A stretch of 64,000 bases of DNA from Paracoccus mutanolyticus. Lineage in GTDB: Bacteria > Pseudomonadota > Alphaproteobacteria > Rhodobacterales > Rhodobacteraceae. The position numbers were made by a program, and so were the translations under genes. Of this stretch, positions 27,068 through 36,431 are shown one piece after another. Below the pieces are notes generated by a model, which worked only from the letters and a program-made list of their open reading frames with translations, made no database searches and was not told the origin of the DNA. The stretch is from NCBI RefSeq assembly GCF_003285265.1, contig NZ_CP030239.1:1240001-1304000 (forward strand). Reading direction: 5' to 3'. Positions within the stretch are counted from its first letter, which is position 1, and each line of letters opens with the position of its first letter.

Positions 27068-28278
27068 ATGAATATTCGCATGTCAGAGGCACCCGAAATC
27101 CTGGCTCCGCTGGACGACGACCCGGTCCTGTTCGCCTTTCAGGGCCCGCATGGGCGTGTGCAGGGCCGGGGCGCGCCGGTGCAGGTGCCGCGCGGCGGTG
27201 CCGATACGGTGGCCGCGCGCGTCGGGCAAGCCCTGTCCGGGGCGCTGCCGGGGGCGATGATCGGGGGCGCCCTGCCCTTTGACCGCACGCAGGCGGATTG
27301 CCTGTGGCTGTGCAACCGCGCCGCGCCGCAGCCGGCCGCCGGAGCCCGGCCGGAGGCGGTGCCCGGCGCCGACCAGCGCCCCGACTGGCGGCTGTCGCCG
27401 AACTCGAGCCCGCCGCCTATGCCCGCGCCGTGGCCCGCGCGCTGGCCATCATGCAGGACGAGGCGGGTCGTGCCGGCGCGCTGGAAAAGATCGTGCTCGC
27501 GCGCAGCCTGCGGGCCGAATCCGGGGCCCCGATCGCCGTCGAGGCGCTGATGGAGCGGCTGGCGCAGGATGCCTCGGTCACCGCCTTTCGCGTGGCGCTG
27601 CCACCGCGCGGGCGCCAGACCCGCCAGTTGTGCGGGGCAACGCCCGAGCTGTTGTTGTCCAAGGCCGGGGCCCTGATCGCCTCGCATCCGCTGGCGGGAT
27701 CGGCCCGCCGCCTGGCCGACCCCGAGGCCGACCGCGCCGCGGCCCAGGCGCTGGCACGTTCCGACAAGGATCAGCGCGAACATGCGCTGGTCGTCGAAAG
27801 CATCCTGGACGTGCTGTCGCCCTGGTGCCGCAGCCTGAGCGCCCCCGAGGGCACGCAGCTGACCACGACGCGCAGCATGTGGCACCTGGGCACCCGGATC
27901 GAGGGCATGCTGAAGGACCCCGAGATGCCCTCGGTGGTGCTGGCGGCGCTGCTGCACCCGACGCCCGCCGTCTGCGGCGTGCCGATGGCGCGGGCCAATG
28001 CGCTGATCCACGACCTTGAACCCGTGCCGCGCGACTTCTATGCCGGGGCGGTGGGCTGGTGCGACGCGCGCGGCGACGGCGCCTGGTACGTGGCGATCCG
28101 CTGCGCCGAGATCGCGGGCGCGACCGCCCGGCTTTACGCCGGCGCGGGCATCGTCCCCGGCTCGGACCCGATGGCCGAGGCGGCCGAAACCGGCGCCAAG
28201 TTCGGCGCCTTCCTGGCCGCGCTTGGCCTGCCCCCGGACGCGGGGCTGGCCGGGCTGGCCCCGAACGAGGTGGAATGA
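27068..28278 (+). CDS. entC: Isochorismate synthase, frameshifted
   Basis: EntC converts chorismate to isochorismate, the first step to 2,3-dihydroxybenzoate. The N-terminal part (MSEAPEILAPLDDDPVLFAFQ, in frame 2) joins the main part in frame 1 near 27395 if one base is restored. The main part shows the chorismate-binding fold: GALEKIVLARSLR, LCGATPELLLSK, SHPLAGSARR, DKDQREHALVVESI, VWHLGTRIEG-like SMWHLGTRIEG, HPTPAVCGVP and YAGAVGW. The ATG at 27068 has weak GAGAG spacing; 27080 is an alternative. It overlaps entB. Confidence 0.9.
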
Positions 28279-28924
28279 TGGGACTGCCCGGTATCCCCGG
28301 CTATACGCTGCCGACCGACCTGCCCCAGCCGCGCGGGCCCTGGCGGGCCGAACGCGACCGGCTGGCGCTGCTGGTCCATGACATGCAACGCTATTTCTGC
28401 CGCCCCTTCCCCGCGGGCGCGCCGCTGGAGCCGGCCGTCGCCAACATCGCCCGGCTGATCCAGGCCGCGCGGGCGGCGGGCGTGCCGGTCTTCTACACCG
28501 CGCAGAAGGGCGACCAGTTCCGCCCCGACCGCGGGCTTCAGGCGGATCTGTGGGGCCCCGGCATGCAGGCCATCCCCGAGCATGAGGAGATCCTGCCCGA
28601 GCTTGCTCCGGCGGCGGGCGCATCGTGCTGGTCAAGCACCGCTACAGCGCCTTCCAGCGTTCGAACCTGGAACATCTGATGCGGGCGCGGGGCCGCGACC
28701 AGCTGATGGTCTGCGGCATCTATGCCCATATCGGCTGCCTTGCGACCGTGGCCGAGGCGTTCCAGCGCGACATCGAGGCCTTTGCCGTCGCCGATGCCCA
28801 GGCCGATTTCTCAGCCGAGAAGCACGCCATGGCCATGTCCTGGATCGCCGCGACCTGCGGCGTGCCGATGCTGACCGAACAGGCGCTGGCCGCGCTGTCG
28901 GGAAAGGTCGCGCAATGCGCCTGA
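28275..28924 (+). CDS. entB: Isochorismatase without a carrier domain, frameshifted
   Basis: Hydrolyses isochorismate to 2,3-dihydro-2,3-dihydroxybenzoate. The catalytic triad is visible: Asp in LLVHDMQRYF, Lys in VLVKHRYSAF, Cys in MVCGIYAHIGC. One base is missing near 28618, where the first frame becomes meaningless and the second begins IVLVKHRYSAF. At about 216 residues it ends without the aryl carrier domain found fused in EntB/VibB; a separate carrier gene lies at 29684-29920. It overlaps entC and entA. Confidence 0.88.
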
Positions 28925-29679
28925 CCGGGTTTCAGGACCGCACCGCCATCGTCACCGGTGCCGCCGGCGGCATCGGCCGCAGCGTGGTCGCAGCACTGGT
29001 CGAGGCCGGCGCCCGCGTCATCGCCACCGATACCGAGGCCGCCCTGCAGGCCGCGCCGGTGCCGGGGGCCGAGAACCGCGCGCTGACGTCCGCGACGCCG
29101 AGGCCACCAGCGCTGGTCGCCATGATCGCATTTCTCGACGATCACCGTGGCGTCTTTGGTGTCGGGCCGATCTGCCGGGTTCTGGGGATCGCCACGACAT
29201 CGACAGCTCCGCAGGATGGGAAGGGTGTGGAGCGTGATCCCACCGGCACCTGCATCGGACCCGCGCCAGGCCGGGCCATGGCGCGCCAGGGGCGCGGCGC
29301 GATCGTCGCGGTCAGTTCGAACGCGGCCGGCATCCCGCGACTGAACATGGGCGCCTATGCGGCGTCGAAGGCGGCGGCCACGATGTTGGTGCGCTGCCTG
29401 GGCCTGGAACTGGCCGCGCAGGGGGTGCGCTGCAACATCGTCGCGCCGGGATCGACGCTGACGCCGATGCAGACGGGCATGTGGGCCGAGGATGGCGGCG
29501 CCGGCGAACGCGCGGTGATCGAGGGCAGCCTTGAAGCCTATCGCACCGGCATCCCCTTGAAAAAGCTGGCGACGCCCGAGGATATCGCGGGCGCCGTGAT
29601 GTTCTTGCTGTCCGACCAGGCGGGCCATGTGACCATGGCGGACCTTTATGTGGACGGGGGCGCGACGATGCGCGCCTGA
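28915..29679 (+). CDS. entA: 2,3-dihydro-2,3-dihydroxybenzoate dehydrogenase (SDR), with a foreign patch
   Basis: The NAD-dependent final step to 2,3-dihydroxybenzoate. The Rossmann motif [11 protein letters not shown], the active-site [22 protein letters not shown] (Ser, Tyr, Lys) and the C-terminal LYVDGGA are all good. Bases about 29075-29270 are disturbed. Indels shift [13 protein letters not shown] out of frame, and an IS3-transposase-like stretch replaces the segment that should include the NAG motif. The frame is nevertheless open from end to end, so automatic annotation would call it intact. Confidence 0.82.
   Translation: MRLTGFQDRTAIVTGAAGGIGRSVVAALVEAGARVIATDTEAALQAAPVPGAENRALTSATPRPPALVAMIAFLDDHRGVFGVGPICRVLGIATTSTAPQDGKGVERDPTGTCIGPAPGRAMARQGRGAIVAVSSNAAGIPRLNMGAYAASKAAATMLVRCLGLELAAQGVRCNIVAPGSTLTPMQTGMWAEDGGAGERAVIEGSLEAYRTGIPLKKLATPEDIAGAVMFLLSDQAGHVTMADLYVDGGATMRA
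29122..29208 (+). other. IS3 transposase-like fragment inside entA
   Basis: Encodes [20 protein letters not shown], the N-terminal signature of IS3-group OrfB transposases, followed by LGIATTST. It is not part of any SDR. The fragment is too short to be an element and has no ends. Confidence 0.75.
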
Positions 29680-29683
29680 GGCG

Positions 29684-29920
29684 TCACAGCCGGGGCTGGA
29701 TCAGCGCCCACCAGGCGTCCAGCGTCGGCTCGCGGGCCAGTTCCTCGAAGCTGGCCTCGACGCCCATCTGCTTCAGCTCACTGGAGAAGGTCATCACCGC
29801 GATGGAATCGAGGCCGTAGAGCACCAGGTTCTCGGCCGGGTCGATGTCGCAATCATCCTCGATCATCCTCTGCACGCGGGCGGCCAGCCAGGCGGGGCTG
29901 AGGTCGGTCTTGACGGTCAT
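29684..29920 (-). CDS. Stand-alone aryl carrier protein
   Basis: A 78-residue carrier domain with the phosphopantetheine site VLYGLDSIAVMTF (Ser of LDSI). The body matches aryl carrier domains of EntB/VibB (MIEDDCDIDPAENL upstream, EASFEELAREPTLDAWW downstream). It would be loaded with 2,3-dihydroxybenzoyl-AMP by the ligase encoded directly upstream and present the acyl group to the condensation enzyme at 31754. AGGACC precedes the ATG. Separation from the isochorismatase is unusual. Confidence 0.88.
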   Translation of the reverse strand: MTVKTDLSPAWLAARVQRMIEDDCDIDPAENLVLYGLDSIAVMTFSSELKQMGVEASFEELAREPTLDAWWALIQPRL

Positions 29921-29944
29921 GGGTCTTGGTCCTTTCAGGCGTCG

Positions 29945-31563
29945 TCAGGCGGGGGCGGCCAGGCTGTCGCGCAGCCGGCGCTTGTCGATCTTGCCCACCG
30001 GCGTCAGCGGCAGCGCATCGACGAAACGGAAGCGGTCGGGCAGCTTGTATTCGGCCACGCCGAGGTCCAGCAGGTGGCGGCGCAGCGCCGGCGGGCTGAG
30101 CTTGCCCGCGCCCGCCCGCAGCACCAGGAAGGCGCAGCTTTTCTCGCCCAGGGCCTCGTCCTGCATCGCCACCAGCGCGGCATGGGTGATGTCGGGGTGG
30201 CGCAAGAGCAGGTTCTCGATTTCCTCGGCGGCGATCTTTTCGCCGCCCCGGTTGATCTGGTCCTTGATCCGGCCGACCACGCGCAGATAGCCGCCCTGAC
30301 GCACCACCACATCGCCCGAATGATAGAAGCCGTCGGCGTCGAAGGCCTTCGCATTATGCTCGGGGCTGCGGTAATAGCCTTGAAATGTATAGGGTCCGCG
30401 GGTTGCGAGCGCGCCCGGCACGCCGTCGGGGACGGGCTCGCCGGTGTCCTCGTCCAGAACCCGGATCTCGTCGTCGGGGCTGATCGGGCGGCCTTGCGTC
30501 GCGAACACGATCTCGGGCGGATCGTCGAGGCGGGTGTAGTTCACCAGCCCCTCGGCCATGCCGAAGACCTGCATCAGCCCGCAGCCCAGCACCTCGGGGA
30601 CGCGCCGGGCCGTCGCCTCGGCAAAGCTTGCGCCGCCGACCAGCATCAGTTCGACCGTGTCCAGAAGGGCGCGGCGGGCGGGGTCTTCCTCGACCGCGCG
30701 CAGCCACAGGGCGACGGCGGGCGGCACCAGCGGCACCATGGTCACGCCTTCGCGGGCGATGATCTGGAAGCAGGTCAAGGGCTCGGGGCTGGGGCCAGGA
30801 CGACGGTGCCGCCGGCGTGAAAGACGCCCAGCGCGCCCGGCGAGCTCATCGGATAGTTATGCGCGGCGGGGATCGCGCAGAGGAAGCGCGTGGCCTGGGA
30901 ACAGCCGCAGATCTCGGCGCTGGCGCGGATGCTGTAGTCGTAATCGTTATGCGTGCGCGGGATCAGTTTCGGGGTTCCGGTCGAGCCGCCGGAGAGCTGG
31001 AAGAAGGCGACCTCGGACGCCGGCGTCGGGCCGGCGCCGGGCGGCAGGGGTTCGCCCGGGGTCAGCCAATGGGCGAGATCCCGGCCCGGATCGGGGTCGT
31101 CCAGAGCCAGCACAAGGCGTACACCGCCCGTACACAGGTCGTGCACAAAGGCGTCGTCCCGGAACAGCTCGTGCCCGCGCGCGGCGATGACCATGGCGGG
31201 GGCGATCTGGCGGGCGTATTCGGACAGTTCCAGCCGCCGATGGCTGTAAAGCGCGTTGACCGGCACCACGCCGATGCGCAGCAGCGCAAAGAAGGCGACG
31301 TAGAATTCGGCGACGTTCGGCAACTGCACCAGCGCGGTGTCGCCGTGGCCCAGGCCCCGGGCCGCCAGCCGCCCGGCCAGGTTGCGCGACTGCCGGTCAA
31401 GATCGGCATAGCTCAGCCGGCGGTCGCCGCAGACGATGGCCGTGGCCCCCGGGCGGGCGGCGACCGCCTCGTCCAGGATCCGGGTCAGCGGCCGGTCGAT
31501 CCAGTAGCCGCGCGCGCGATAGCGCTGGGCCAGGTCATCGGGCCAGGGCGTGAACTCGATCAT
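29945..31563 (-). CDS. entE: 2,3-dihydroxybenzoate-AMP ligase, frameshifted
   Basis: Adenylates dihydroxybenzoate and transfers it to the carrier protein. The opening FTPWPDDLAQRYRARGYW is characteristic of EntE/VibE/DhbE. The P-loop is FFQLSGGSTGTPKLIPRTHNDY, then AAHNYPMSSPGALGVF. After a break near 30777 (one lost base) the protein continues FQIIAREGVTMVPLVPPAVA, LVGGASFAEA, FGMAEGLVNYTR, GRIKDQINRGGEKIAAEEIE and TPVGKIDKRRLRD. It heads a two-gene operon with the carrier and is divergent from the condensation gene. Confidence 0.92.
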
Positions 31564-31753
31564 GGGGCCACCTTTTCATCCTTCGGACCGGCCGGGTTTC
31601 GCCCATGGGGCGAGCGGCGCTTGACGGGTTGCAATAGTTTAGTATTTTTATCCAGCTTTCTTTCCCGAGGCAAGCAGGGCGCCTCCGAACCCGCCCAGGC
31701 CAGCATTTCCCACAGACACCCCCTTTCACACGCCTCGCACCCGAGGACGGATC
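31564..31753. promoter_or_regulatory. Divergent siderophore promoter region
   Basis: Separates the ligase operon (reverse) from the condensation gene (forward). A TTGACGGGTTGC box at 31621 is followed by the AT-rich AATAGTTTAGTATTTTTATCC (31633-31653), which fits a promoter and possibly an iron-responsive operator. I could not assign the regulator. Confidence 0.4.
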
Positions 31754-33119
31754 ATGACCCATCATCACAGCCTGAATACCGCCCAACCGCTGACGCTGGC
31801 GCAGCTTGATTTCTGGGAGGAGTTTCGCCTGCACCCCGGCGAGGCCGTCTCGACCGTGGCCCATGCGCTGGAGCTTTGCGGCCCGGTCGATGGGGACGCG
31901 CTGGCCCGCGCCATAAGGACACTGCTGGCCGAGGCCGATGTCCTGTCGCTGCGCCTGTCGGTGGGGCCGGACGGCGCGCCGCGCCAGACCGTGGACCCGG
32001 CCCGTCGCCCGGTGCTGCGCCGGATCGACCTGGCGGACGAGCCCGACCCGATGGGCCGGGCCATGGCGATGATGCGGCAGGACCTGACGGCGCCGCTGGA
32101 CCTGCTGGACCAGCCGATTTCGGCGCAAGGCTGCTGCGGCTGGGGGCGGATCGCTGGGTCTGGTACAGCCGGGGCCATCACATCGCGCTGGACGGCTATG
32201 CGATGGGGCTGATCGAGGCGCGGGCGGCCCGGCTGTACGCGGCCGCGCTGGGACTGGCGGACGCGGGCGCGCCGCTGGCGCCGCTGGCCGCCTATCTGCA
32301 GGAAGAGGCCGAGTATCGGGCCAGCCCGCGCCACCAGGCGGACGGGCGCCATTGGCAGGGGATGCTGGCCGCCCTGCCCGCGCCCCGGGTCCTGGCCAAG
32401 GGCTCCGAGGATTACGCCGAGGCCCCGCTGGCGCAGGAGACCGACCTGTCGCCGTTGCGCGGCCCGCTGCTGGCCACGGCCGAGGCGGCCGGAATCGGCT
32501 GGCCCGACCTGCTGACCGTGCTGTGCGGCGCCTGGTGCGCCCTGGCGCTGGAGGACGGGTCAGCGGCGCGGCGGCGGGACGGGGCGGGCCGCGTCTCGGT
32601 CCCGGTCTGGCTGCCCTATCTGAGCCGGATGGGCAGCGTGGCGATCCGGGTGCCGGCGCTGGTGGTCAACATCCTGCCCTTCGACGTCACGCTGGCGCCG
32701 TCCGAGCCCGTGGGCCCGGTGCTGGTGCGGCTGGCGGGGCAGTTGCGGCGGCTGCGCCGGCACGGCCGCTACCGCATCGAGCAGATCGGCGCGGACCACG
32801 GGCTGGGGGCGCAGCAGCGCTTTTTCTTTTCGCCGCTGATCAATGTGCTGCCGTTCGAGCAGGCGCGGTTCGCGGGCTGCGACACGCGGCGGCACGTCCT
32901 GTCGAACGGTCCGGGCGACGGGTTCAACATCACCCTGCGCGCCGATCCCGAGGCGCGCGGCCTGCACCTGGACATCGAGGCCGACCCGGCCCTGACCCCC
33001 GCCGCGGCCTTTGCCCGCCATGCCCGGGGCCGCCGGCGTTTCTGGCCCGCGCGCTGGAGCCCGGCGCGGGCAGCCGGCCCATCGGCGCGCTGTGCGCCCT
33101 GGCGGCCGAGCCCGCCTAG
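31754..33119 (+). CDS. VibH-like stand-alone condensation enzyme, two frame breaks
   Basis: A free-standing NRPS condensation domain of about 450 residues. The N-terminal NTAQPLTLAQLDFWEEF matches the first core motif. The catalytic motif RGHHIALDGYAMGL is HHxxxDG. Later motifs VSVPVWLPYLSRMGSVAIR and SPLINVLPFEQARF are also typical of VibH/EntF-like condensation domains, which acylate polyamines or Ser. Single-base losses near 32130 and 33030 are needed; the last frame ends in FLARALEPGAGSRPIGALCA. In Paracoccus the known siderophore parabactin has a spermidine backbone, which fits a VibH-type enzyme. Confidence 0.82.
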
Positions 33120-33550
33120 CGCCGCCAGGGGATGGTGGCGTTGCGCGCCGGGGCGGGGTGGAAATCGCGGATGATGCAGCCCTGCGCGTCGCGCCCCCAG
33201 GGATCGTCCGGCCGGTCGGGCGGCAGTTCGAAGTCGGCGCACAGCCGATAGCGGCGCGGGTCCAGCACCTGATAGCGATAGGGGGTGCCGCTGTGCGGAT
33301 CGCTGACGCGCAGCCGGCGGTCGCATTGCCGCGTCGGGTCCAGCGATGTCGGCAGGGCGTTGGCCTCGGTCGCCAGGCAATCGACGAAGGAGGCCAGCGC
33401 CATCAGGTCCTGTTCCCGGTCGCGGTCGCGGTTCTGCTTGCGCGCCGTGCCGGGCCCGCCGGTCAGCGCGAGGCCCGCCACGATGGCCAGGGCCGACAGG
33501 ATCGCGATGGCCGCCGCCGCCCAGCCCTTGCGCATCGGCCCCCTAGGCAT
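33116..33550 (-). CDS. Single-span membrane protein of unknown function
   Basis: About 144 residues starting MPRGPMRKGWAAAAIAILSA, with one N-terminal membrane helix and a soluble C-terminal part containing FVDCLATEANALPTSL and PYRYQVLDPRRYRLCADFEL. Two Cys pairs are possible. It overlaps the DUF5671 gene upstream, so they are co-expressed, and its stop overlaps that of the convergent condensation gene. I do not recognise the family. Confidence 0.6.
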   Translation of the reverse strand: MPRGPMRKGWAAAAIAILSALAIVAGLALTGGPGTARKQNRDRDREQDLMALASFVDCLATEANALPTSLDPTRQCDRRLRVSDPHSGTPYRYQVLDPRRYRLCADFELPPDRPDDPWGRDAQGCIIRDFHPAPARNATIPWRR

Positions 33551-34157
33551 CGAGTTCGTCCCGGTAATAGGCAAAGACGAGCCCCGCCACCGCCGCGACC
33601 AGCGCGGCCTTGATCGCGAAGCGCAGCGTCAGGTCGCCGTTCAGCAGCGCATAGATCACATAGATCGCATCCGCCAGGAACACGAGCGAGGCGACCATCA
33701 GCGTCATCGAGGCGAACCACTTGCGCACCAGCGACCGCCTGCGCCCGCCGTCCCCCTGGCTGAGCCGCGCGACCCGGCGGTTCAGCACCCAGAAGAGCGG
33801 CGTGAAGGCGATGAGCGAGGCGATGGACCAGCGCTCGGCCCCGCCGGGGCGCTGGGTGCGGCCGGCGGCATCGGGGATCAGGTAGTCGACCAGTTCGATC
33901 CCCAGCTGGCACAGGTGCCAGGCGATCACCCCCAGCGACAGGAACAGCAGGCCGTACATCGCGCCTCTTGCGCCGGACATGGGGCGCGGGCGCGGCACCG
34001 GCGGCAGGCCGGGCGCCGCCTGCCAGCCCGACAGCGCCTCGGCGATCTCGGGGGCGGACCAGCCGGCGTCCTGCAGCGCGTCCCGGATCGCGTCGGGCGT
34101 GCCGCCCCGCGCCATGGCCGCGCGCACGAATTCGGCAAGCTGATCGGATGGTTTCAC
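33543..34157 (-). CDS. DUF5671-like multi-span membrane protein
   Basis: A 204-residue protein. A cytosolic N-terminal helical domain (QLAEFVRAAMARGGTPDAIRDAL) precedes four predicted spans: MYGLLFLSLGVIAWHLC, a second near IASLIAFTPLFWVLNRR, LMVASLVFLADAIYVIYALL and AALVAAVAGLVFAYY. The layout matches proteins annotated DUF5671. Function unknown. Confidence 0.65.
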   Translation of the reverse strand: MKPSDQLAEFVRAAMARGGTPDAIRDALQDAGWSAPEIAEALSGWQAAPGLPPVPRPRPMSGARGAMYGLLFLSLGVIAWHLCQLGIELVDYLIPDAAGRTQRPGGAERWSIASLIAFTPLFWVLNRRVARLSQGDGGRRRSLVRKWFASMTLMVASLVFLADAIYVIYALLNGDLTLRFAIKAALVAAVAGLVFAYYRDELDA

Positions 34158-34274
34158 GCGCCTGTCCCCTGCTGCATCGGGGCAGGGTTTCGCGATCGGC
34201 GGGCCGGGTCAAGCCCGGCCGGGGGGTGGTGCGGGGCGGGTCCAAGATTTTTCGCCGGGGGTGCATTTTTCCTC

Positions 34275-34303
34275 TTGCACCCCCCCGCCCGGTCCCATAA
34301 ATG
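34275..34303 (+). promoter_or_regulatory. Probable tRNA-Gly promoter
   Basis: TTGCAC at 34275-34280 and TAAATG at 34298-34303 with 17 bases between, about 40 bases upstream of the tRNA. Confidence 0.6.
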
Positions 34304-34342
34304 ACCCCTCACCGAAGGCCAAGGCGCCGACGGTTGCGGAGC

Positions 34343-34417
34343 GCGGGCGTAGCTCAGGGGTAGAGCATAACCTTGCCAAGGTTAGGGTCGTGAGTTCGAA
34401 TCTCATCGCCCGCTCCA
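34343..34417 (+). tRNA. tRNA-Gly (anticodon GCC)
   Basis: Acceptor GCGGGCG pairs with CGCCCGC, D-arm GCTCAGGGGTAGAGC, anticodon loop TTGCCAA giving GCC, T-arm GAGTTCGAATCTC, CCA encoded. 75 bases in all. Confidence 0.96.
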
Positions 34418-34448
34418 GATTTCCGAAGGGAAATCAGACGCTGAAAGA

Positions 34449-34477
34449 AGGCCGCCGCGAGGCGGCTTTTCTTTTTT
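34449..34477 (+). terminator. Rho-independent terminator of tRNA-Gly
   Basis: Stem GCCGCC / GGCGGC with loop GCGA, followed by TTTTCTTTTTT. Confidence 0.88.
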
Positions 34478-34498
34478 GCGCCGCCTGGGCGGAAGGCG

Positions 34499-35410
34499 TC
34501 ATGCGCCCGGCGTCCCGTGCAGCGCGTCCCGCAGCAGCGCCTCGAGCCATTCGGCAAAGACCTGGACCCGCCGCGACAGATGCTGGCGGTGCGGATAAAG
34601 CAGGGTCGCGGGCAGCGGCTCGGCCCGGTGATCGCGCAGGACCTCGACAAGCTCCCCCGCCTCAAGATGCGGGCGCACATCATAGGCCGGGATCTGGATG
34701 AGCCCGAGCCCCGCCAGGCAGCAGGCGATATAGGCTTCGGCGCTGTTGACCGTCACGCGGCCGCGCGTGGGGGTCGCGCGAAGCGCGCCCTGGTCGACCC
34801 ACTCCCACGGCTCGACCCGGCCCGTCGAGGGCGAGGCGTAGTTCACCGCCCAGTGGCGACCAAGATCGGCCGGCGTTTCGGGGGATCCGTGCCGCGCCAG
34901 ATAGTCCGGGCTCGCGACATTGATAAGCGGCAGGGTGCCGATGGCGCGGGCGATCAAGCCGGAATCGCCCAGGGGGCCGACGCGCAGGACGCAATCGACG
35001 CCTTCGCCGACCAGGTCGACGGCGCGGTCGGTCACGCCAAGCTCGATGTCGATCTCGGGGTAGGCCTCCAGGAACGAGGGCAGCGCGGGCGCCAGGATCA
35101 GCCGCCCGATCCGGCCCGGCACATCGACCCGGAGCCGGCCGGAGGGCTGGGCGGTCTGGCGGAACAGCCCCTCGGTTTCCTCGACATCGGCGATGACGCG
35201 AAGGCAGCGTTCGTAGAAGGCGGCCCCGTCCTGGGTGGGCGCGACCTTGCGCGTGGTGCGGTTCAGCAGCCGCGCGCCGACCCGGCCTTCAAGCTCGGCG
35301 ACGGCCGCCGAGACCGAGGAGCGCGGCAGGCCGAGCGTATCGGCCGCGCGGGTGAAGCTCGCGGCGTCGACGACGCGGGTGAAGATGCGGAAAAGGTCGA
35401 TCCGGTCCAG
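34499..35410 (-). CDS. LysR-family transcriptional regulator, start codon apparently CTG
   Basis: A 303-residue regulator with the LysR helix-turn-helix (AASFTRAADTLGLPRSSVSAAV, quoted as ASFTRAADTLGLPRSSVSAA) and an effector domain opening GRLRVDVPGRIGRLILAPAL. Homologues begin MDRIDLFRIF. Here the matching codon at 35410 is CTG and an in-frame stop lies 13 codons upstream, with no ATG or GTG between. Either CTG is used, or a base is wrong. The gene is divergent from the SDR at 35574, its likely target. Confidence 0.85.
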   Translation of the reverse strand: MDRIDLFRIFTRVVDAASFTRAADTLGLPRSSVSAAVAELEGRVGARLLNRTTRKVAPTQDGAAFYERCLRVIADVEETEGLFRQTAQPSGRLRVDVPGRIGRLILAPALPSFLEAYPEIDIELGVTDRAVDLVGEGVDCVLRVGPLGDSGLIARAIGTLPLINVASPDYLARHGSPETPADLGRHWAVNYASPSTGRVEPWEWVDQGALRATPTRGRVTVNSAEAYIACCLAGLGLIQIPAYDVRPHLEAGELVEVLRDHRAEPLPATLLYPHRQHLSRRVQVFAEWLEALLRDALHGTPGA

Positions 35411-35431
35411 CGTCGATCCTGCCGATTGTTC

Positions 35432-35461
35432 GGCATTCCTGACATGTCATGTCAGAATGCC
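35432..35461. promoter_or_regulatory. Inverted repeat in the LysR/SDR intergenic region
   Basis: Arms GGCATTC-C-TGACATG and CATGTCA-GAATGCC around a central T form a near-perfect 30-base palindrome between divergent genes. This is a likely operator for the LysR regulator. Confidence 0.65.
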
Positions 35462-35573
35462 GGTCTTTATTGGAACAATCCAGACGATACCTTGCGCCTC
35501 GGGATGCCGCAAGCCGGCACGGCAGGGCCGATCAACCGCTGCCTTTCAATCCTTCATCGCACAGGAGAACGCC

Positions 35574-36347
35574 ATGACCGACCACGGAATCAAGGGCAAG
35601 GCGGCGCTGATCGCCGGCGGCGCCAAGAACCTGGGCGGGCTGATCGCCCGCGACCTGGCCGCGCAGGGCGCGAAGGCCATCGCGATCCACTACAACAGCG
35701 AAGGCACCAGGGCCGATGCCGACGCGACCGTCGCGGCGCTGAAGGCCGCCGGGGCCGAGGCGGTCGCCTTTCAGGCCGACCTGACCACGGCCGCCGCGAT
35801 GGAGAAGCTGTTCGCCGACACGGTCGCGGCGATCGGCCGGCCGGACATCGCCATCAACACCGTCGGCAAGGTGCTCAAGAAGCCGATGATCGAGACCTCC
35901 GAGGCCGAATACGACGAAATGGACGCGATCAACGCCAAGGCCGCCTTCTTCTTTCTCAAGGAGGCCGGGCTCAACGTCAACGACAACGGCAAGGTGCTGA
36001 CCATCGTGACCTCGCTGCTGGGGGCCTATACGCCCTATTATGCCAGCTATGCCGGCATGAAGGCGCCGGTCGAGCATTTCACCCGCGCCGCCTCGAAGGA
36101 GTTCGGCACGCGCGGCATCTCGGTCAACGCCATCGGACCGGGGCCGATGGACACGCCCTTCTTCTATCCGGCCGAGGACGCGGACGCGGTCGCCTATCAC
36201 AAGACCGCGGCGGCGCTGTCGAAGTTTTCCAGGGCCGGCCTGACCGATATCGAGGATATCGTGCCGTGGGTGCGCCTGCTGGTGTCGGACGGCTGGTGGA
36301 TGACGGGCCAGACCATCCTGGTGAACGGCGGCTACACCACCAAGTGA
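35574..36347 (+). CDS. Short-chain dehydrogenase/reductase
   Basis: A 257-residue SDR with cofactor motif GGAKNLGGLIARDLAAQ, the structural INTVGKVL in place of NNAG, active-site TSLLGAYTPYYASYAGMKAP (Ser, Tyr, Lys) and a C-terminal ILVNGGYTTK. A CAGGAGAACGCC ribosome site precedes the ATG. It is divergent from the LysR gene and followed by a second SDR, so both may be under its control. Substrate unknown. Confidence 0.88.
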   Translation: MTDHGIKGKAALIAGGAKNLGGLIARDLAAQGAKAIAIHYNSEGTRADADATVAALKAAGAEAVAFQADLTTAAAMEKLFADTVAAIGRPDIAINTVGKVLKKPMIETSEAEYDEMDAINAKAAFFFLKEAGLNVNDNGKVLTIVTSLLGAYTPYYASYAGMKAPVEHFTRAASKEFGTRGISVNAIGPGPMDTPFFYPAEDADAVAYHKTAAALSKFSRAGLTDIEDIVPWVRLLVSDGWWMTGQTILVNGGYTTK

Positions 36348-36431
36348 TCCCGGCGCGCCGGCCCTTGCAGGCGGCCGGCGCGCGGTTTCGAATGCTTTGG
36401 ACCACCTATCCCTTTTGAAAGGCCGACCCCC

